This document shows positions 1 through 8,830 of a DNA stretch of 64,000 nt, in pieces; position 1 is the first letter of the stretch; the number at the start of each line of letters is the position of its first letter. Source of the DNA: Hyphomicrobiales bacterium (lineage in GTDB: Bacteria > Pseudomonadota > Alphaproteobacteria > Rhizobiales > Rhizobiaceae); the NCBI GenBank assembly GCA_900471815.1, contig UICE01000003.1, positions 85,558 through 149,557 on the forward strand, given 5' to 3'. The notes beneath the pieces are model-generated. The model made no database searches and was not told the DNA's origin. It saw only the letters and a list, made by a program, of their open reading frames with translations. A program made the translations under genes and the position numbers.

Positions 1-53
1 CTTGGTGCCGGTCGCCTCTTCTTTGACCCAGTTGACGTTTTTGAGGATGGACT

Positions 54-1424
54 ATGCCCGGACATTGGAGTTTCGACGAACTGAAAAGCCGCGTAAGCAG
101 CGGTGAAATCGATACAATTCTGGCCTGTTTCGTCGATATGCAGGGCCGATTGATAGGCAAGCGATTCCACGCGAGCTTCTTTGTTGAATCCGCACATGAC
201 GAGACGCATGGCTGCAACTATCTGCTCGCCAATGATATCGATATGGAGCCGGTTCCGGGCTATAAGGCGGCGAGCTGGAAACAGGGCTATGGCGATTTCG
301 TCATCAAGCCTGACCTTACGACCATTCGCCATATTCCCTGGCTGGAAAAATGCGCGCTGGTATTGTGCGATATTCTCGATCACCATCATCACGAAGACCT
401 TTCGCATTCGCCGCGCGCTATTCTCAAACGGCAGCTCGCCCGGCTGAAGGATCGCGGCTATCTGGCCTATTTCGCCTCGGAACTTGAGTTTTATCTTTTC
501 GATGAGACTTATGAGAGCGCGAGAGCCAAGCACTGGAAGGGCATGACAACCGCATCGCCCTATATTCAGGACTATGTGATCCAGATGACCACCAAAGAAG
601 ATGCGGTGATGCGCGCCATCCGCAATGGCCTGTTTGATGCGGGTATTCCGGTTGAAAATTCCAAGGGCGAATGGGGTCCGGGTCAGGAAGAAATCAATGT
701 GCGCTATGCGGAAGCGCTGGAAATGGCCGACCGCCATGTGGTTATGAAAAATGGCTGCAAGGAAATCGCCACCCAGATGGGCAAGGCGATCACCTTCATG
801 GCGAAGTATGATTATTCGCTTGCCGGCAGTTCAAGCCACGTCCACAATTCATTGTGGAGCGCAGACGGCAAGACCCCGCTCTTCTATGATAAGAACGCGG
901 AATATACGATGTCGCCTTTAATGCGCCAGTGGGTGGCGGGGCAGCTTAAATATGCCGATGACTTCACCTATTTCCTCGCGCCCTATATCAATTCCTATAA
1001 GCGGTTTCAGGCCGGTACATTCGCGCCGACGAAAAATGTCTGGAGCCTTGACAACCGCACGGCAGGTTTTCGCCTTTGCGGCGAAGGTTCCAAGGCTATC
1101 CGTATAGAGTGCCGCATTGGCGGGGCTGACCTCAACCCATATCTCGCTTTTGCGGGGTTGATTGCTTCCGGTCTTGCCGGCATTGATGAGAAGCTGGAAC
1201 TCGGCAAGCCATTCCAGGGCGATGCCTATGGCGGGGCAAAACTACGCGAAATCCCGAAAACCCTGCGTGAGGCGACAGACACGCTGGCACGTTCAAAAAT
1301 GCTCAAAGAGGCACTGGGTGAGGACGTCGTTGAACATTATGTTCACACGGCCAAATGGGAACAGTTTGAATATGATCGCCGTGTGACCGATTGGGAGTTG
1401 CATCGCGGCTTCGAACGGTATTGA
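54..1424 (+). CDS. Glutamine synthetase family gamma-glutamyl ligase (PuuA/GlnT-like)
   Basis: A 456-residue member of the glutamine synthetase fold that probably joins glutamate to an amine using ATP in the cytoplasm. The catalytic-domain signatures are visible: ASELEFYLFD (about 141-150), GQEEINVRY (210-218) and the ATP/metal block GSSSHVHNSLW (258-268), followed by a C-terminal ADLNPYLAFA motif. The start is supported by a GAGGA ribosome-binding site at about 45-49. An aldehyde dehydrogenase and an iron-type alcohol dehydrogenase follow on the same strand, so gamma-glutamylation of an amine or amino-alcohol (as in PuuA or gamma-glutamylethanolamide synthetases) fits better than ammonia assimilation. 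The true amine is not readable from the sequence. Confidence 0.85.
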   Translation: MPGHWSFDELKSRVSSGEIDTILACFVDMQGRLIGKRFHASFFVESAHDETHGCNYLLANDIDMEPVPGYKAASWKQGYGDFVIKPDLTTIRHIPWLEKCALVLCDILDHHHHEDLSHSPRAILKRQLARLKDRGYLAYFASELEFYLFDETYESARAKHWKGMTTASPYIQDYVIQMTTKEDAVMRAIRNGLFDAGIPVENSKGEWGPGQEEINVRYAEALEMADRHVVMKNGCKEIATQMGKAITFMAKYDYSLAGSSSHVHNSLWSADGKTPLFYDKNAEYTMSPLMRQWVAGQLKYADDFTYFLAPYINSYKRFQAGTFAPTKNVWSLDNRTAGFRLCGEGSKAIRIECRIGGADLNPYLAFAGLIASGLAGIDEKLELGKPFQGDAYGGAKLREIPKTLREATDTLARSKMLKEALGEDVVEHYVHTAKWEQFEYDRRVTDWELHRGFERY

Positions 1425-1445
1425 AGAACTGAAAATAGAGAAATA

Positions 1446-1486
1446 CCCCTCCCTGCTGCGATGCAGCCTGCCTTTGTGGGGAGGGG
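1446..1486. repeat. Two-tier inverted repeat in the GS-ALDH intergenic gap
   Basis: An outer 8-bp perfect arm (CCCCTCCC, 1446-1453, with GGGAGGGG, 1479-1486) encloses a small inner hairpin GCTGC-GAT-GCAGC. It lies between the ligase stop and the aldehyde dehydrogenase start. It could be an mRNA-processing or attenuation hairpin, or a copy of a dispersed palindrome. There is no following T-run, so a terminator is unlikely. Confidence 0.5.
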
Positions 1487-1515
1487 CTATAAAAACGAAA
1501 GCACGAGGTTTTGAC

Positions 1516-2901
1516 ATGGCCGAAACGGTCAAACTGATTACGCCCATTGATGGCACTGTTTATGCCGAACGCCCAATTGCCAGCGACAAGGCGATTGATA
1601 CAGCGGTCGAATCCGCGAAACAGGCGCAAGCGGATTGGGCACAGACCAGCATTGCAGAGCGCGGTCGTCTATGTCTTGCAGCGCTTGACGCATTACTGGC
1701 CATGAACGATGAAATCGTGCCGGAAATTGCATGGCAGATGGGCCGGCCGGTACGTTACGGTGGTGAAAAAGGCGGCGTTGAAGAACGTACGCGCTATATG
1801 GTCAAAATTGCCGAACAGGCGCTTGCGCCCATTTTGGAGAATGACAGGCCGGGTTTCCGTCGTTACATCAAGCATGTGCCGCTCGGCGTCGTCATGGTCA
1901 TTGCGCCATGGAATTATCCCTATCTTACGGCGGTCAATACCATCATTCCTGCCCTGATGGCGGGCAACAGCGTCATTCTGAAACATGCGGCCCAGACCTT
2001 GCTGGTCGGAGAACGATTTGCGCAGGCTTTCGAAAAGGCAGGTCTGCCTAAGGGCGTATTTCAGAACATCGTGCTTGGTCATGCCCAGACAGAAAAGTTG
2101 CTTGGCTCCGGTCGCATTGACCACGTGAATTTCACGGGGTCAGTGGGTGGCGGACGCGCCATTGAAAAGGCGGCGGCAGGCACATTCATGACCTTGGGGC
2201 TGGAACTTGGCGGCAAGGACCCGGCCTATGTGTTGCCGGATGTTAATCTCGATCATGCGGTTGCCAATCTTGTTGACGGGGCATTTTTCAATTCCGGTCA
2301 ATGTTGCTGCGGTATTGAGCGCATTTATGTGCATGAGAAGGTTTATGACCGTTTTGTCGACGGCTTCGTTGACCTGACCAAGCAATATGTTGTCGGTAAC
2401 CCGCTGGAAGAGGCGACCACGATGGGCCCGATGGCGCAGACCCGCTTTGCCGAACTGATCCGCGAACAAAAGGCCGAAGCACTGCGCAAGGGCGCGAAAG
2501 CTCACGTGAACATGAATGTTGCCAATGACAAGGCTGGTTCTCCCTATCTTGCTCCCGAAGTGCTGACCAATGTCGATCATCAAATGAGCGTCATGCGCGA
2601 AGAAAGCTTTGGGCCAATCGTCGGCATCATGAAAGTGCGCAATGATGAAGAAGCCGTCGCATTGATGAATGACAGTCCTTATGGCCTGACTGCCTCGCTA
2701 TGGACCTCGGATACGGATCACGCAGCTTTGATCGGGGATCAGATCGAGACCGGTACAGTGTTCATGAACCGCTGCGATTATATCGATCCTGCGCTGGTCT
2801 GGACGGGTGTCAAAGACACGGGCAAGGGTGCGGCCATGTCAGCCATCGGATATGGCAATTTGACAAGACCAAAATCTTACCACCTGCGCGAAGAGATTTA
2901 A
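1516..2901 (+). CDS. NAD(P)-dependent aldehyde dehydrogenase
   Basis: A 461-residue aldehyde dehydrogenase that oxidises an aldehyde to its acid with NAD(P)+. Visible signatures are PWNYP (131-135), the glutamate block LELGGKDP (229-236) and the nucleophile block GQCCCG (261-266), where the middle cysteine is the expected catalytic residue. The ATG at 1516 is preferred because a purine-rich GCACGAGG precedes it and the alignable ALDH N-terminus begins there; an upstream in-frame start at 1474 lacks support. Sitting between a gamma-glutamyl ligase and an alcohol dehydrogenase, it could oxidise a gamma-glutamyl amino-aldehyde; this is inference. Confidence 0.88.
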   Translation: MAETVKLITPIDGTVYAERPIASDKAIDTAVESAKQAQADWAQTSIAERGRLCLAALDALLAMNDEIVPEIAWQMGRPVRYGGEKGGVEERTRYMVKIAEQALAPILENDRPGFRRYIKHVPLGVVMVIAPWNYPYLTAVNTIIPALMAGNSVILKHAAQTLLVGERFAQAFEKAGLPKGVFQNIVLGHAQTEKLLGSGRIDHVNFTGSVGGGRAIEKAAAGTFMTLGLELGGKDPAYVLPDVNLDHAVANLVDGAFFNSGQCCCGIERIYVHEKVYDRFVDGFVDLTKQYVVGNPLEEATTMGPMAQTRFAELIREQKAEALRKGAKAHVNMNVANDKAGSPYLAPEVLTNVDHQMSVMREESFGPIVGIMKVRNDEEAVALMNDSPYGLTASLWTSDTDHAALIGDQIETGTVFMNRCDYIDPALVWTGVKDTGKGAAMSAIGYGNLTRPKSYHLREEI

Positions 2902-2913
2902 CAAGCATTGGAA

Positions 2914-3036
2914 TTGTGCGTGGTTCGACAAGCTCACCATGAGGGTCGTGAGTGGGCTACAATAGAACAAGGCAGAGTTGCCTATCTTTGCAAGCAATCC
3001 ATCATCCTCATGGTGAGCTTGTCGAACCACGCACAA
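2914..3036. repeat. Palindromic intergenic element with 31-bp perfect inverted arms
   Basis: The 31 bases at 2914-2944 are the exact reverse complement of 3006-3036, with a 61-bp spacer. The arms contain GGTTCGACAAGCTCACCATG. The element fills the gap between the aldehyde and alcohol dehydrogenase genes. From memory, sequences of this type are dispersed between genes in several Rhizobiales, so it is probably a REP-like repeat. As RNA it would form a very stable stem-loop in the operon transcript. Confidence 0.8.
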
Positions 3037-3063
3037 CAGATATGCCAAACGTAGAGACATGAT

Positions 3064-4230
3064 ATGAGCCAGCTTATTTCCAAATGGAACTATCCAACCA
3101 CGGTGCGTTTTGGCGCAGGACGCATCAAGGAATTGCCGGAAGTTCTGGAAGCGACCGGAATCAAAAATCCGCTTTTCGTTACTGATCCCGGCTTGGCGAA
3201 ACTGCCAGTGGTTGCGAGCACACTGAAAATTCTGGACGATGCCAAGATTCCCTACGGCGTATTTTCAGATGTGAAGCCCAACCCGGTGGATTCAAATCTG
3301 ACCGCAGGCATTGCAGTGTTCAAACAAGGCAAGCATGATGGCGTCATCGCATTTGGTGGCGGCTCGGCGCTGGACCTTGGCAAGCTTATTGCGTTTCAGG
3401 CAGGGCAGACCCGGCCAATCTGGGATTTCGAAGATATTGGTGACTGGTGGACCCGCGCCAATAGCGATGTGATCGCGCCGATTATTGCCGTGCCAACCAC
3501 TGCTGGAACCGGCTCGGAAGTTGGCCGCGCGGGCGTTATCACCAATGAAGCAACCCACACTAAAAAGGTGATTTTTCACCCGAAGCTTCTGCCGGCAATC
3601 GTTATCGCTGATCCTGAGCTATCTGTGGGCATGCCAGCTTTTATTACTGCGGGCACAGGCATGGATGCGCTCGCCCATTGCCTCGAAGCCTATTGCGCTC
3701 CGGGCTATCACCCAATGGCTGATGGTATTGCTGTTGAAGGCATCCGGCTCGTCTTCGAGAACCTGCCCAAAGCCTATGCCAATGGCAATGATCTGACAGC
3801 GCGCGCGCATATGATGAGCGCGGCGGCCATGGGGGCGACCGCCTTCCAGAAGGGTCTCGGCGCGATCCATTCACTATCTCATCCAATTGGTGCGCTTTAT
3901 GACACGCATCACGGCATGACCAACGCCGTATTCATGCCCTATGTGCTTGCCTTTAATCGCGGCGCTATTGAAGAGCGCATCGTAAGGCTTGCCAATTATA
4001 TCGGCATCAAGGGCGGATTTGATGGATTTGCCAAGGCAATTCTTGATTTGCGAACCGAGCTGAAAGTACCGCATGCATTGCCAGGTTTGATCAAGGATCT
4101 GGACATGGATGATGCGCGCAAGGAGTTGATTGCCGACATGGCAATCGTCGACCCAACGGCGGGAGGCAACCCCGTCGAACTGACCAAACAAGCAGCACTC
4201 AAGCTGCTGAACGAGGCGATCAAAGGATAG
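3064..4230 (+). CDS. Iron-containing (group III) alcohol dehydrogenase
   Basis: A 388-residue Fe-ADH family enzyme interconverting alcohols and aldehydes with NAD(P)(H). It has the nucleotide-binding GGGS (98-101), the family signature PTTAGTGSE (144-152), and metal-ligand regions DALAHCLEAY (201-210), HSLSHPIG and THHGMTNA further on. The length is normal for the family. It is the third gene of a co-directional set with a gamma-glutamyl ligase and an aldehyde dehydrogenase. An alcohol dehydrogenase here suggests that the amine handled by the set carries a hydroxyl group. A clear Rho-independent terminator follows. Confidence 0.88.
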   Translation: MSQLISKWNYPTTVRFGAGRIKELPEVLEATGIKNPLFVTDPGLAKLPVVASTLKILDDAKIPYGVFSDVKPNPVDSNLTAGIAVFKQGKHDGVIAFGGGSALDLGKLIAFQAGQTRPIWDFEDIGDWWTRANSDVIAPIIAVPTTAGTGSEVGRAGVITNEATHTKKVIFHPKLLPAIVIADPELSVGMPAFITAGTGMDALAHCLEAYCAPGYHPMADGIAVEGIRLVFENLPKAYANGNDLTARAHMMSAAAMGATAFQKGLGAIHSLSHPIGALYDTHHGMTNAVFMPYVLAFNRGAIEERIVRLANYIGIKGGFDGFAKAILDLRTELKVPHALPGLIKDLDMDDARKELIADMAIVDPTAGGNPVELTKQAALKLLNEAIKG

Positions 4231-4260
4231 CCGAAAGGCGAGCTTTGAAAGTCAAATTTA

Positions 4261-4288
4261 AAAGGGCGCTGGAGACAGCGCCCTTTTT
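4261..4288 (+). terminator. Rho-independent terminator after the alcohol dehydrogenase
   Basis: A perfect 10-bp stem AAAGGGCGCT / AGCGCCCTTT with a 6-base loop is followed directly by T residues, 30 bp after the stop codon. It ends the GS-ALDH-ADH transcription unit. Confidence 0.85.
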
Positions 4289-4422
4289 GCATTTTGTCTG
4301 GTTTTGCCTGCGGCCATGGCAGTTGGTTTTCTAAGAGCGGTGATTCCGGTAATCTTGTTCTGCTCAGGACCTTTGCTTCCATAATTTGGGCTGTTTGGGT
4401 AACTGGCTTAGGCAGAGGAAAT

Positions 4423-4662
4423 ATGCCGACTTCGAAATTTGTCGGATCGTCATTTTCTGAGATTTTGACATTTTGGTTTGTCGAGAGCCTCGTCATGTCG
4501 GCTTGGCTCACAATTATTTTGTGGCAACCTGATAAGCCTATTCAAGCATCGCTATGGACGTTCGGTGTCCAACTTACGATCTTTTTTGGCATGATGACTC
4601 TATTCAATTATTTTCGGCAGAAAACGGCTGACCAAGAGAATTGCGCTGAATTATCAGATTAA
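4423..4662 (+). CDS. Small hypothetical membrane protein
   Basis: A 79-residue predicted product that I do not recognise. It reads like a two-helix membrane protein: a hydrophobic stretch around ILTFWFVESLVMSAWLTIIL, then LTIFFGMMTLF, ending in a short charged tail. The ATG at 4423 follows a good AGAGGA ribosome-binding site at about 4414-4419; an in-frame start at 4294 lies inside poorly coding sequence. It stands alone between the terminator of the upstream operon and the convergent ABC operon. Function is unknown and expression is not certain. Confidence 0.5.
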   Translation: MPTSKFVGSSFSEILTFWFVESLVMSAWLTIILWQPDKPIQASLWTFGVQLTIFFGMMTLFNYFRQKTADQENCAELSD

Positions 4663-4743
4663 TCTGCGTCTCAACCCTATTGGCGATGAAATTGCCACAG
4701 TAGCGGCCTTTCTCCGGTAGGCTGTGCCGCAACAGTTAATAAC

Positions 4744-4769
4744 GATCCGGATCGTCTGCAATCCGGATC
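4744..4769 (-). terminator. Hairpin downstream of the ABC importer operon
   Basis: A 9-bp perfect inverted repeat GATCCGGAT / ATCCGGATC with an 8-base loop lies 14 bp past the stop of the ATPase gene on the minus strand. The T-run is weak, so it may act as a 3' end stabiliser rather than an efficient terminator. Confidence 0.45.
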
Positions 4770-4783
4770 AATGCGATATTTGT

Positions 4784-5848
4784 CTATTGCCCCAAGAGCA
4801 GCATATCCTTTGCCGCCAGGCTGACCTTCACGTTTTCGCCCGGTGAGGGTGGAGGTGCGCTTGGATTGTTGAATGTGTCGAAGGAAACGGTATTTTCGCC
4901 GAGCGAAGCGCGAATGCGGATGACCGAGCCAAGGAAGTGCACGCTGTTGATCTTGCCATCCAGCGTTGTCTCGCGCTTGTCGGTTGCTTCACCGAGACTG
5001 ACAGCCTCCGGCCGTACCGCGAGAGAAATCTTGTCACCAACCTTGTGATTGGTGATCTTCTGGCCGATCATCACATCCTTGCCATCAATTGCAATAATGC
5101 CCGCCGCAGCGTCACGAACGGTCGCGTCAAGCGTGTTCAATGTACCAACGAAGGACGCAACGAAACGCGATGATGGTTGATTGTAAATCTCGAATGGCGC
5201 GCCGACCTGTTCGGCCTTGCCTTCATACATGACGACAATGCGATCTGAGATAGACAGCGCTTCTTCCTGGTCATGTGTCACGAAGATGGTGGTGATGCCA
5301 AGCTTGCGCTGAATGGCGCGGATTTCCTCCCGCAGGGAAACGCGGATCTTGGCGTCAAGCGCAGAAAGAGGCTCGTCCAGCAGAAGCACTTGCGGTTTGG
5401 TAGCCAGCGCGCGGGCTAAAGCCACGCGCTGCTGTTGGCCGCCTGAAAGCTGATAAGGATAACGATCCGCCAAGTGATCCAGTTTGATCAATGAGAGCAT
5501 TTCATGAACGGTTGCGTTAATTTCCGCTTGCGGTTTTTTTGCAACCTTCAATCCGAAAGCGACATTCTGAGCGACGGTCATGTTGGGGAATAGCGCATAG
5601 GCCTGAAACACCATGCCGATATTGCGCTGGTTCGGTTTCAGGTTCACCACGTCCTGACCGCCAATGCTGATCTTGCCGGATGTGGGCGTTTCAAAGCCGG
5701 CTACCATACGCAGCACTGTGGTCTTGCCGCAGCCGCTGGGTCCGAGAAAAGAAACGAACTCTCCCTTCTCGATATTCAGATTGAAGTCATGAACGACAGT
5801 GGTCGCTCCGAAACTCTTTTTCAAATGGCTGATTGTGAGAAATGACAT
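4784..5848 (-). CDS. ABC importer ATPase (PotA/FbpC/PhnT-like)
   Basis: The 354-residue cytoplasmic motor of an ABC importer. It shows Walker A GPSGCGKTT (36-44), the signature LSGGQQQR (about 135), Walker B LLLDEP followed by the D-loop SALDAK, and the H-loop histidine in VTHDQEEAL. A C-terminal TOBE-like beta domain (about 240-354) is typical of the CUT1/MOI ATPases for spermidine, iron or aminoethylphosphonate. It is the last gene of the operon binding protein-permease-permease-ATPase, 15 bp after the second permease. The substrate is unknown. Confidence 0.88.
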   Translation of the reverse strand: MSFLTISHLKKSFGATTVVHDFNLNIEKGEFVSFLGPSGCGKTTVLRMVAGFETPTSGKISIGGQDVVNLKPNQRNIGMVFQAYALFPNMTVAQNVAFGLKVAKKPQAEINATVHEMLSLIKLDHLADRYPYQLSGGQQQRVALARALATKPQVLLLDEPLSALDAKIRVSLREEIRAIQRKLGITTIFVTHDQEEALSISDRIVVMYEGKAEQVGAPFEIYNQPSSRFVASFVGTLNTLDATVRDAAAGIIAIDGKDVMIGQKITNHKVGDKISLAVRPEAVSLGEATDKRETTLDGKINSVHFLGSVIRIRASLGENTVSFDTFNNPSAPPPSPGENVKVSLAAKDMLLLGQ

Positions 5849-5863
5849 TGTTTCTATCCGGTC

Positions 5864-6655
5864 TTAGCGCTTGGTGGCAGCGAGGGATTTATTGAGACGG
5901 GTGACAACCTGAATAAGACCCATGCAAACCCAGGTGATTGCAAAGGAAATGACTGCCAGGGCCGCAGGCTCATAGGCGCGGTTTGCACCGATAAGCTGCA
6001 GGAATGGTCCAAATGCGGGCCGGTTGAGCAGTGCCGCCATGGTAAATTCGCCGATGACGATGGCGAATGTCAGGAAGGCGCCGGAAAGCACGGCAACCAG
6101 AACATTGGGGAGAATGACGCTCCACATGATCTTTAACCGGCTTGCACCAAGACTTTCCGCAGCTTCGGTCATGGTGCGGATATCGATAGCGCCAAGGCCC
6201 GTATCCACAGCGCGATACATATAGGGCAATGCCAGCATCGTATAACCAAAGACCAGCAGTAGGTTGGTACCCATGGCGGAGCCGGTCAGGGGCAGAAATG
6301 ACGATGTATTGTAGAGGCGGATATAGCCGAAGACGACAACAATCGCCGGAATGACCAGCGGTAGCAGCGTGATGAATTCAAGGAATGGACGCCAACCGGG
6401 AAGCCGCAAGCGCACCCAATAGGCAGTGGGAACAACCAGCACGATACCGACAATAATTGTCACCAGCGCCATAACGATGGAGTAGCCGAATGTTGCCTGA
6501 AAGCGTGGATCGCTGAGGATGACCCAATAGGCATCGAAGGAATATACGCCGCGGCGCATGCGTAGCGAAAATTCCAGAGTGCCGATAAGCGGCACCACGA
6601 AATATATGATGCCAAAAGCAAGTGCGATCCAAGACCAGAAACGATTGGTTTTCAT
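5864..6655 (-). CDS. ABC importer permease (PotC/YdcV-like)
   Basis: A 263-residue inner-membrane permease of the binding-protein-dependent transport family. It has about six hydrophobic segments and the cytoplasmic coupling motif EAAESLGASRLKIMWSVILP near residue 165-185 (EAA...G signature). Its ATG overlaps the stop of the preceding permease by four bases (ATGA), so the two are translationally coupled and likely form the heterodimeric pore served by the ATPase downstream. Confidence 0.87.
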   Translation of the reverse strand: MKTNRFWSWIALAFGIIYFVVPLIGTLEFSLRMRRGVYSFDAYWVILSDPRFQATFGYSIVMALVTIIVGIVLVVPTAYWVRLRLPGWRPFLEFITLLPLVIPAIVVVFGYIRLYNTSSFLPLTGSAMGTNLLLVFGYTMLALPYMYRAVDTGLGAIDIRTMTEAAESLGASRLKIMWSVILPNVLVAVLSGAFLTFAIVIGEFTMAALLNRPAFGPFLQLIGANRAYEPAALAVISFAITWVCMGLIQVVTRLNKSLAATKR

Positions 6656-7566
6656 TTAAGCCACCGTTCGCTGCGGGCGCGCATCCAGATATAAATACCG
6701 TTGGAAACGCCGGTGATAACAATCATACCGAATGCCAGCGCATAACCGAGGTGAGGGTCTTGCAAGACGTCGCCGCGAATCTGCGCGAAGAGCACGATAG
6801 GAACAATGCTGAGCGATGAACCGGTGAGTGCATAAGCGGTCGCAATTGCGCCGAACGAGTTAGCAAACAATAGGAGAATCGTGCCCAGCAGTGCAGGCCA
6901 GAGAATGGGAAATGCGACCATGCGCCAATATTGCGGGCCGGTTGCGCCAAGAATGAGCGCTGCTTCCTTCCATTCCTTCTTCAGCCCGTCCAAAGCTGGC
7001 GTAATGATGAGGATCATCAGCGGAATTTGAAAGTAGAGATAGGTGATCGTCAGGCCCCAGAAACTGAGCAGATTGAAGCCGTGGCCATAAAGATTGAAGC
7101 CGAAAACATTATAAAGGAACGTCGTGACAAGCCCTGTTCGCCCCAGCGTCGCTAAAAAAGCAAAGGCGAGCGGCACGCCGGCAAAGTTGGAAGCGACGCC
7201 CGAAAAGGTCATTAGCGGCGAGCGTATCCAGGCTGGCAAACCGCCAAGTGTGACAGCGGCAGCGACGCAAAACCCTATGGCTGCACCGAGAATGGCCGAA
7301 GCAAGGGAAATTTTTATGGATATCCAGTAGGCATCCATGATGGATGGCTGGAACAGATTCACAATGTTTGTGAGTGTCAGATTACCCTGACTGTCCTGAA
7401 AGGCTCCGGCAATCAGATAGATTGTCGGCCATATCAAAAACAGCACGGCAAAGATGATGAAGGGCATGACCCCAAGCCAGTCGAGCGACAGGCGTTTGCG
7501 CTCATTCGCTATTGGCGCCGCCGGTGGAGCTGGTGATGAAACGTCTTGTTCTGAAACTGCACTCAT
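6652..7566 (-). CDS. ABC importer permease (PotB/YdcU-like)
   Basis: A 304-residue inner-membrane permease, partner of the next gene. The N-terminal 40 residues are polar and Ala/Pro rich; about six membrane segments follow, with an EAA-type loop (KEWKEAALILGATGPQYW). I prefer the ATG at 7566; an in-frame TTG at 7626 would add twenty residues with little similarity to permeases. The gene ends in an ATGA overlap with the second permease. Confidence 0.85.
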   Translation of the reverse strand: MSAVSEQDVSSPAPPAAPIANERKRLSLDWLGVMPFIIFAVLFLIWPTIYLIAGAFQDSQGNLTLTNIVNLFQPSIMDAYWISIKISLASAILGAAIGFCVAAAVTLGGLPAWIRSPLMTFSGVASNFAGVPLAFAFLATLGRTGLVTTFLYNVFGFNLYGHGFNLLSFWGLTITYLYFQIPLMILIITPALDGLKKEWKEAALILGATGPQYWRMVAFPILWPALLGTILLLFANSFGAIATAYALTGSSLSIVPIVLFAQIRGDVLQDPHLGYALAFGMIVITGVSNGIYIWMRARSERWLK

Positions 7567-7685
7567 GAGTGTTTGGGACCACTTGATAAAGTAATATTCA
7601 GCCGCGCCAGAGTAATGCAAAGGCAAGGCAGCCAGGATACCGACCCATCGGATATTCAGGGCCGACGCTGGCCCTCACATGATGG

Positions 7686-7718
7686 AAAAATCCCCGCGGC
7701 GGACCCGCGGGGATTTTT
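7686..7718 (-). terminator. Terminator/attenuator behind the binding-protein gene
   Basis: A perfect 14-bp stem (7686-7699 with 7705-7718, core TCCCCGCGG/CCGCGGGGA) with a 5-base loop ends in a T-run when read on the minus strand. It sits just after the binding-protein stop and before the first permease. It would end most transcripts there and leave the binding protein in excess over the membrane parts. Confidence 0.85.
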
Positions 7719-7726
7719 ATCCTGTA

Positions 7727-8830
7727 TTACTTGACGTTGGCGCCTACGATCTTGTCCCATCCCTTGGTGATGACTTCCTTGGCGGCAGCCTGTTCATCGA
7801 GAGTCGGGAAAATTGCCTTTTCATAGGCGGCAGCAGGAGGCAGCTTGTCGAGCAGGTCCTTGGGGATCTTGTTGTTCTTGGCAAGATCGTTGAAACGGAT
7901 CGGATGGCAATAGCCCTTGAGCCATGTCAGCTGACCTTCATCGGAATAGAGATATTCCATCCAGAGCTTGGCAGCATTTGGATGAGGTGCGTAAGCGCTG
8001 ATGGCCTGAACATACACACCAGCAACAACGCCGGAAGCCGGAACAACAACTTCTACAGGCGGATTGCCCTTGAGAGTGTCGCGGCCGGAAAGCGCGTTAT
8101 AATCCCAGTTGATGATGATCGGTGTTGCGCCCTGAGCCAATGTACCGGACTTGCCGATAACTGGAACGAAGTTGCCAGCCTTGTTGAGGTCAGCAAAATA
8201 CTTAAGACCTGCTTCACCTGCCGCAGCGCCATAAGTGCCGCCTGTGGAAACGCCAGCGGCGCCTACAGCAAGGATAGCCTGGTTGGAAGCGCGCGGATCG
8301 CCAGCAAGAGCAACGGCATTTGCATATTCAGGCTTCAAAAGGTCAGCCCAATCTTTCGGGACTTCCTTGACGATGTCGGTGTTTACTTGGAAGGAAAGAA
8401 CGCCGTAATAGTCGCCATACCAGTGACCTTCAGCATCTTTTACATTGTCAGGAATGGAGTCCCAGGTGGAGACTTTATAAGGCTGGGTTAGGCCGTCTTT
8501 CTTTGCGGATGGACCAAAAGCAAAGCCGACATCGATGACGTCAGGAGCCTGCGGGCCCTTATTGTCCTTGTTGGCCTTGATGGCTTCGATTTCGTCGCCC
8601 GAGCCTGCGTCCGGATTCAGTTCGTTGACTTCAATGCCATATTTGGCCTTGAAACCAGCGATCACATCGCCATAGGCGCACCAGTCATGCGGCAAGGCGA
8701 TTGTGGTCAGCGTGCCTTCCTTTTTTGCAGCCGCAACCAAATCTGCCGGTGCGTCGGCAAAGGAAACTGCCGTGCTGGCAAATAGCACAGCAGTCGACAG
8801 CGCTACCGCGCGTTTTGTATAACCTACCAT
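7727..8830 (-). CDS. Periplasmic solute-binding protein of the ABC importer (family 1)
   Basis: A 367-residue extracellular solute-binding protein. With the start at 8830 it has a classic Sec signal peptide (KRAVALSTAVLFASTAVSFA, then DAPAD), so it is periplasmic. The body resembles the PotD/AfuA-type clamshell proteins that bind polyamines, iron or phosphonates: it opens with LVAAAKKEGTLTTIALP and has a typical GVVAGVYVQAISAYAPHPNAA region. An upstream ATG at 8860 is a possible alternative start. It is the first gene of the importer operon. The ligand cannot be assigned from sequence alone. Confidence 0.83.
   Translation of the reverse strand: MVGYTKRAVALSTAVLFASTAVSFADAPADLVAAAKKEGTLTTIALPHDWCAYGDVIAGFKAKYGIEVNELNPDAGSGDEIEAIKANKDNKGPQAPDVIDVGFAFGPSAKKDGLTQPYKVSTWDSIPDNVKDAEGHWYGDYYGVLSFQVNTDIVKEVPKDWADLLKPEYANAVALAGDPRASNQAILAVGAAGVSTGGTYGAAAGEAGLKYFADLNKAGNFVPVIGKSGTLAQGATPIIINWDYNALSGRDTLKGNPPVEVVVPASGVVAGVYVQAISAYAPHPNAAKLWMEYLYSDEGQLTWLKGYCHPIRFNDLAKNNKIPKDLLDKLPPAAAYEKAIFPTLDEQAAAKEVITKGWDKIVGANVK

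Noticed and set aside
1-84. Open frame running in from the left edge and ending at 84
   Set aside because: It might be the end of an upstream gene overlapping the ligase start, but only 27 residues are visible and they match nothing I can name.
7679-8491. Plus-strand open frame of 270 codons
   Set aside because: It is antisense to the well-supported binding-protein gene with signal peptide and normal codon pattern; its product has no recognisable features.
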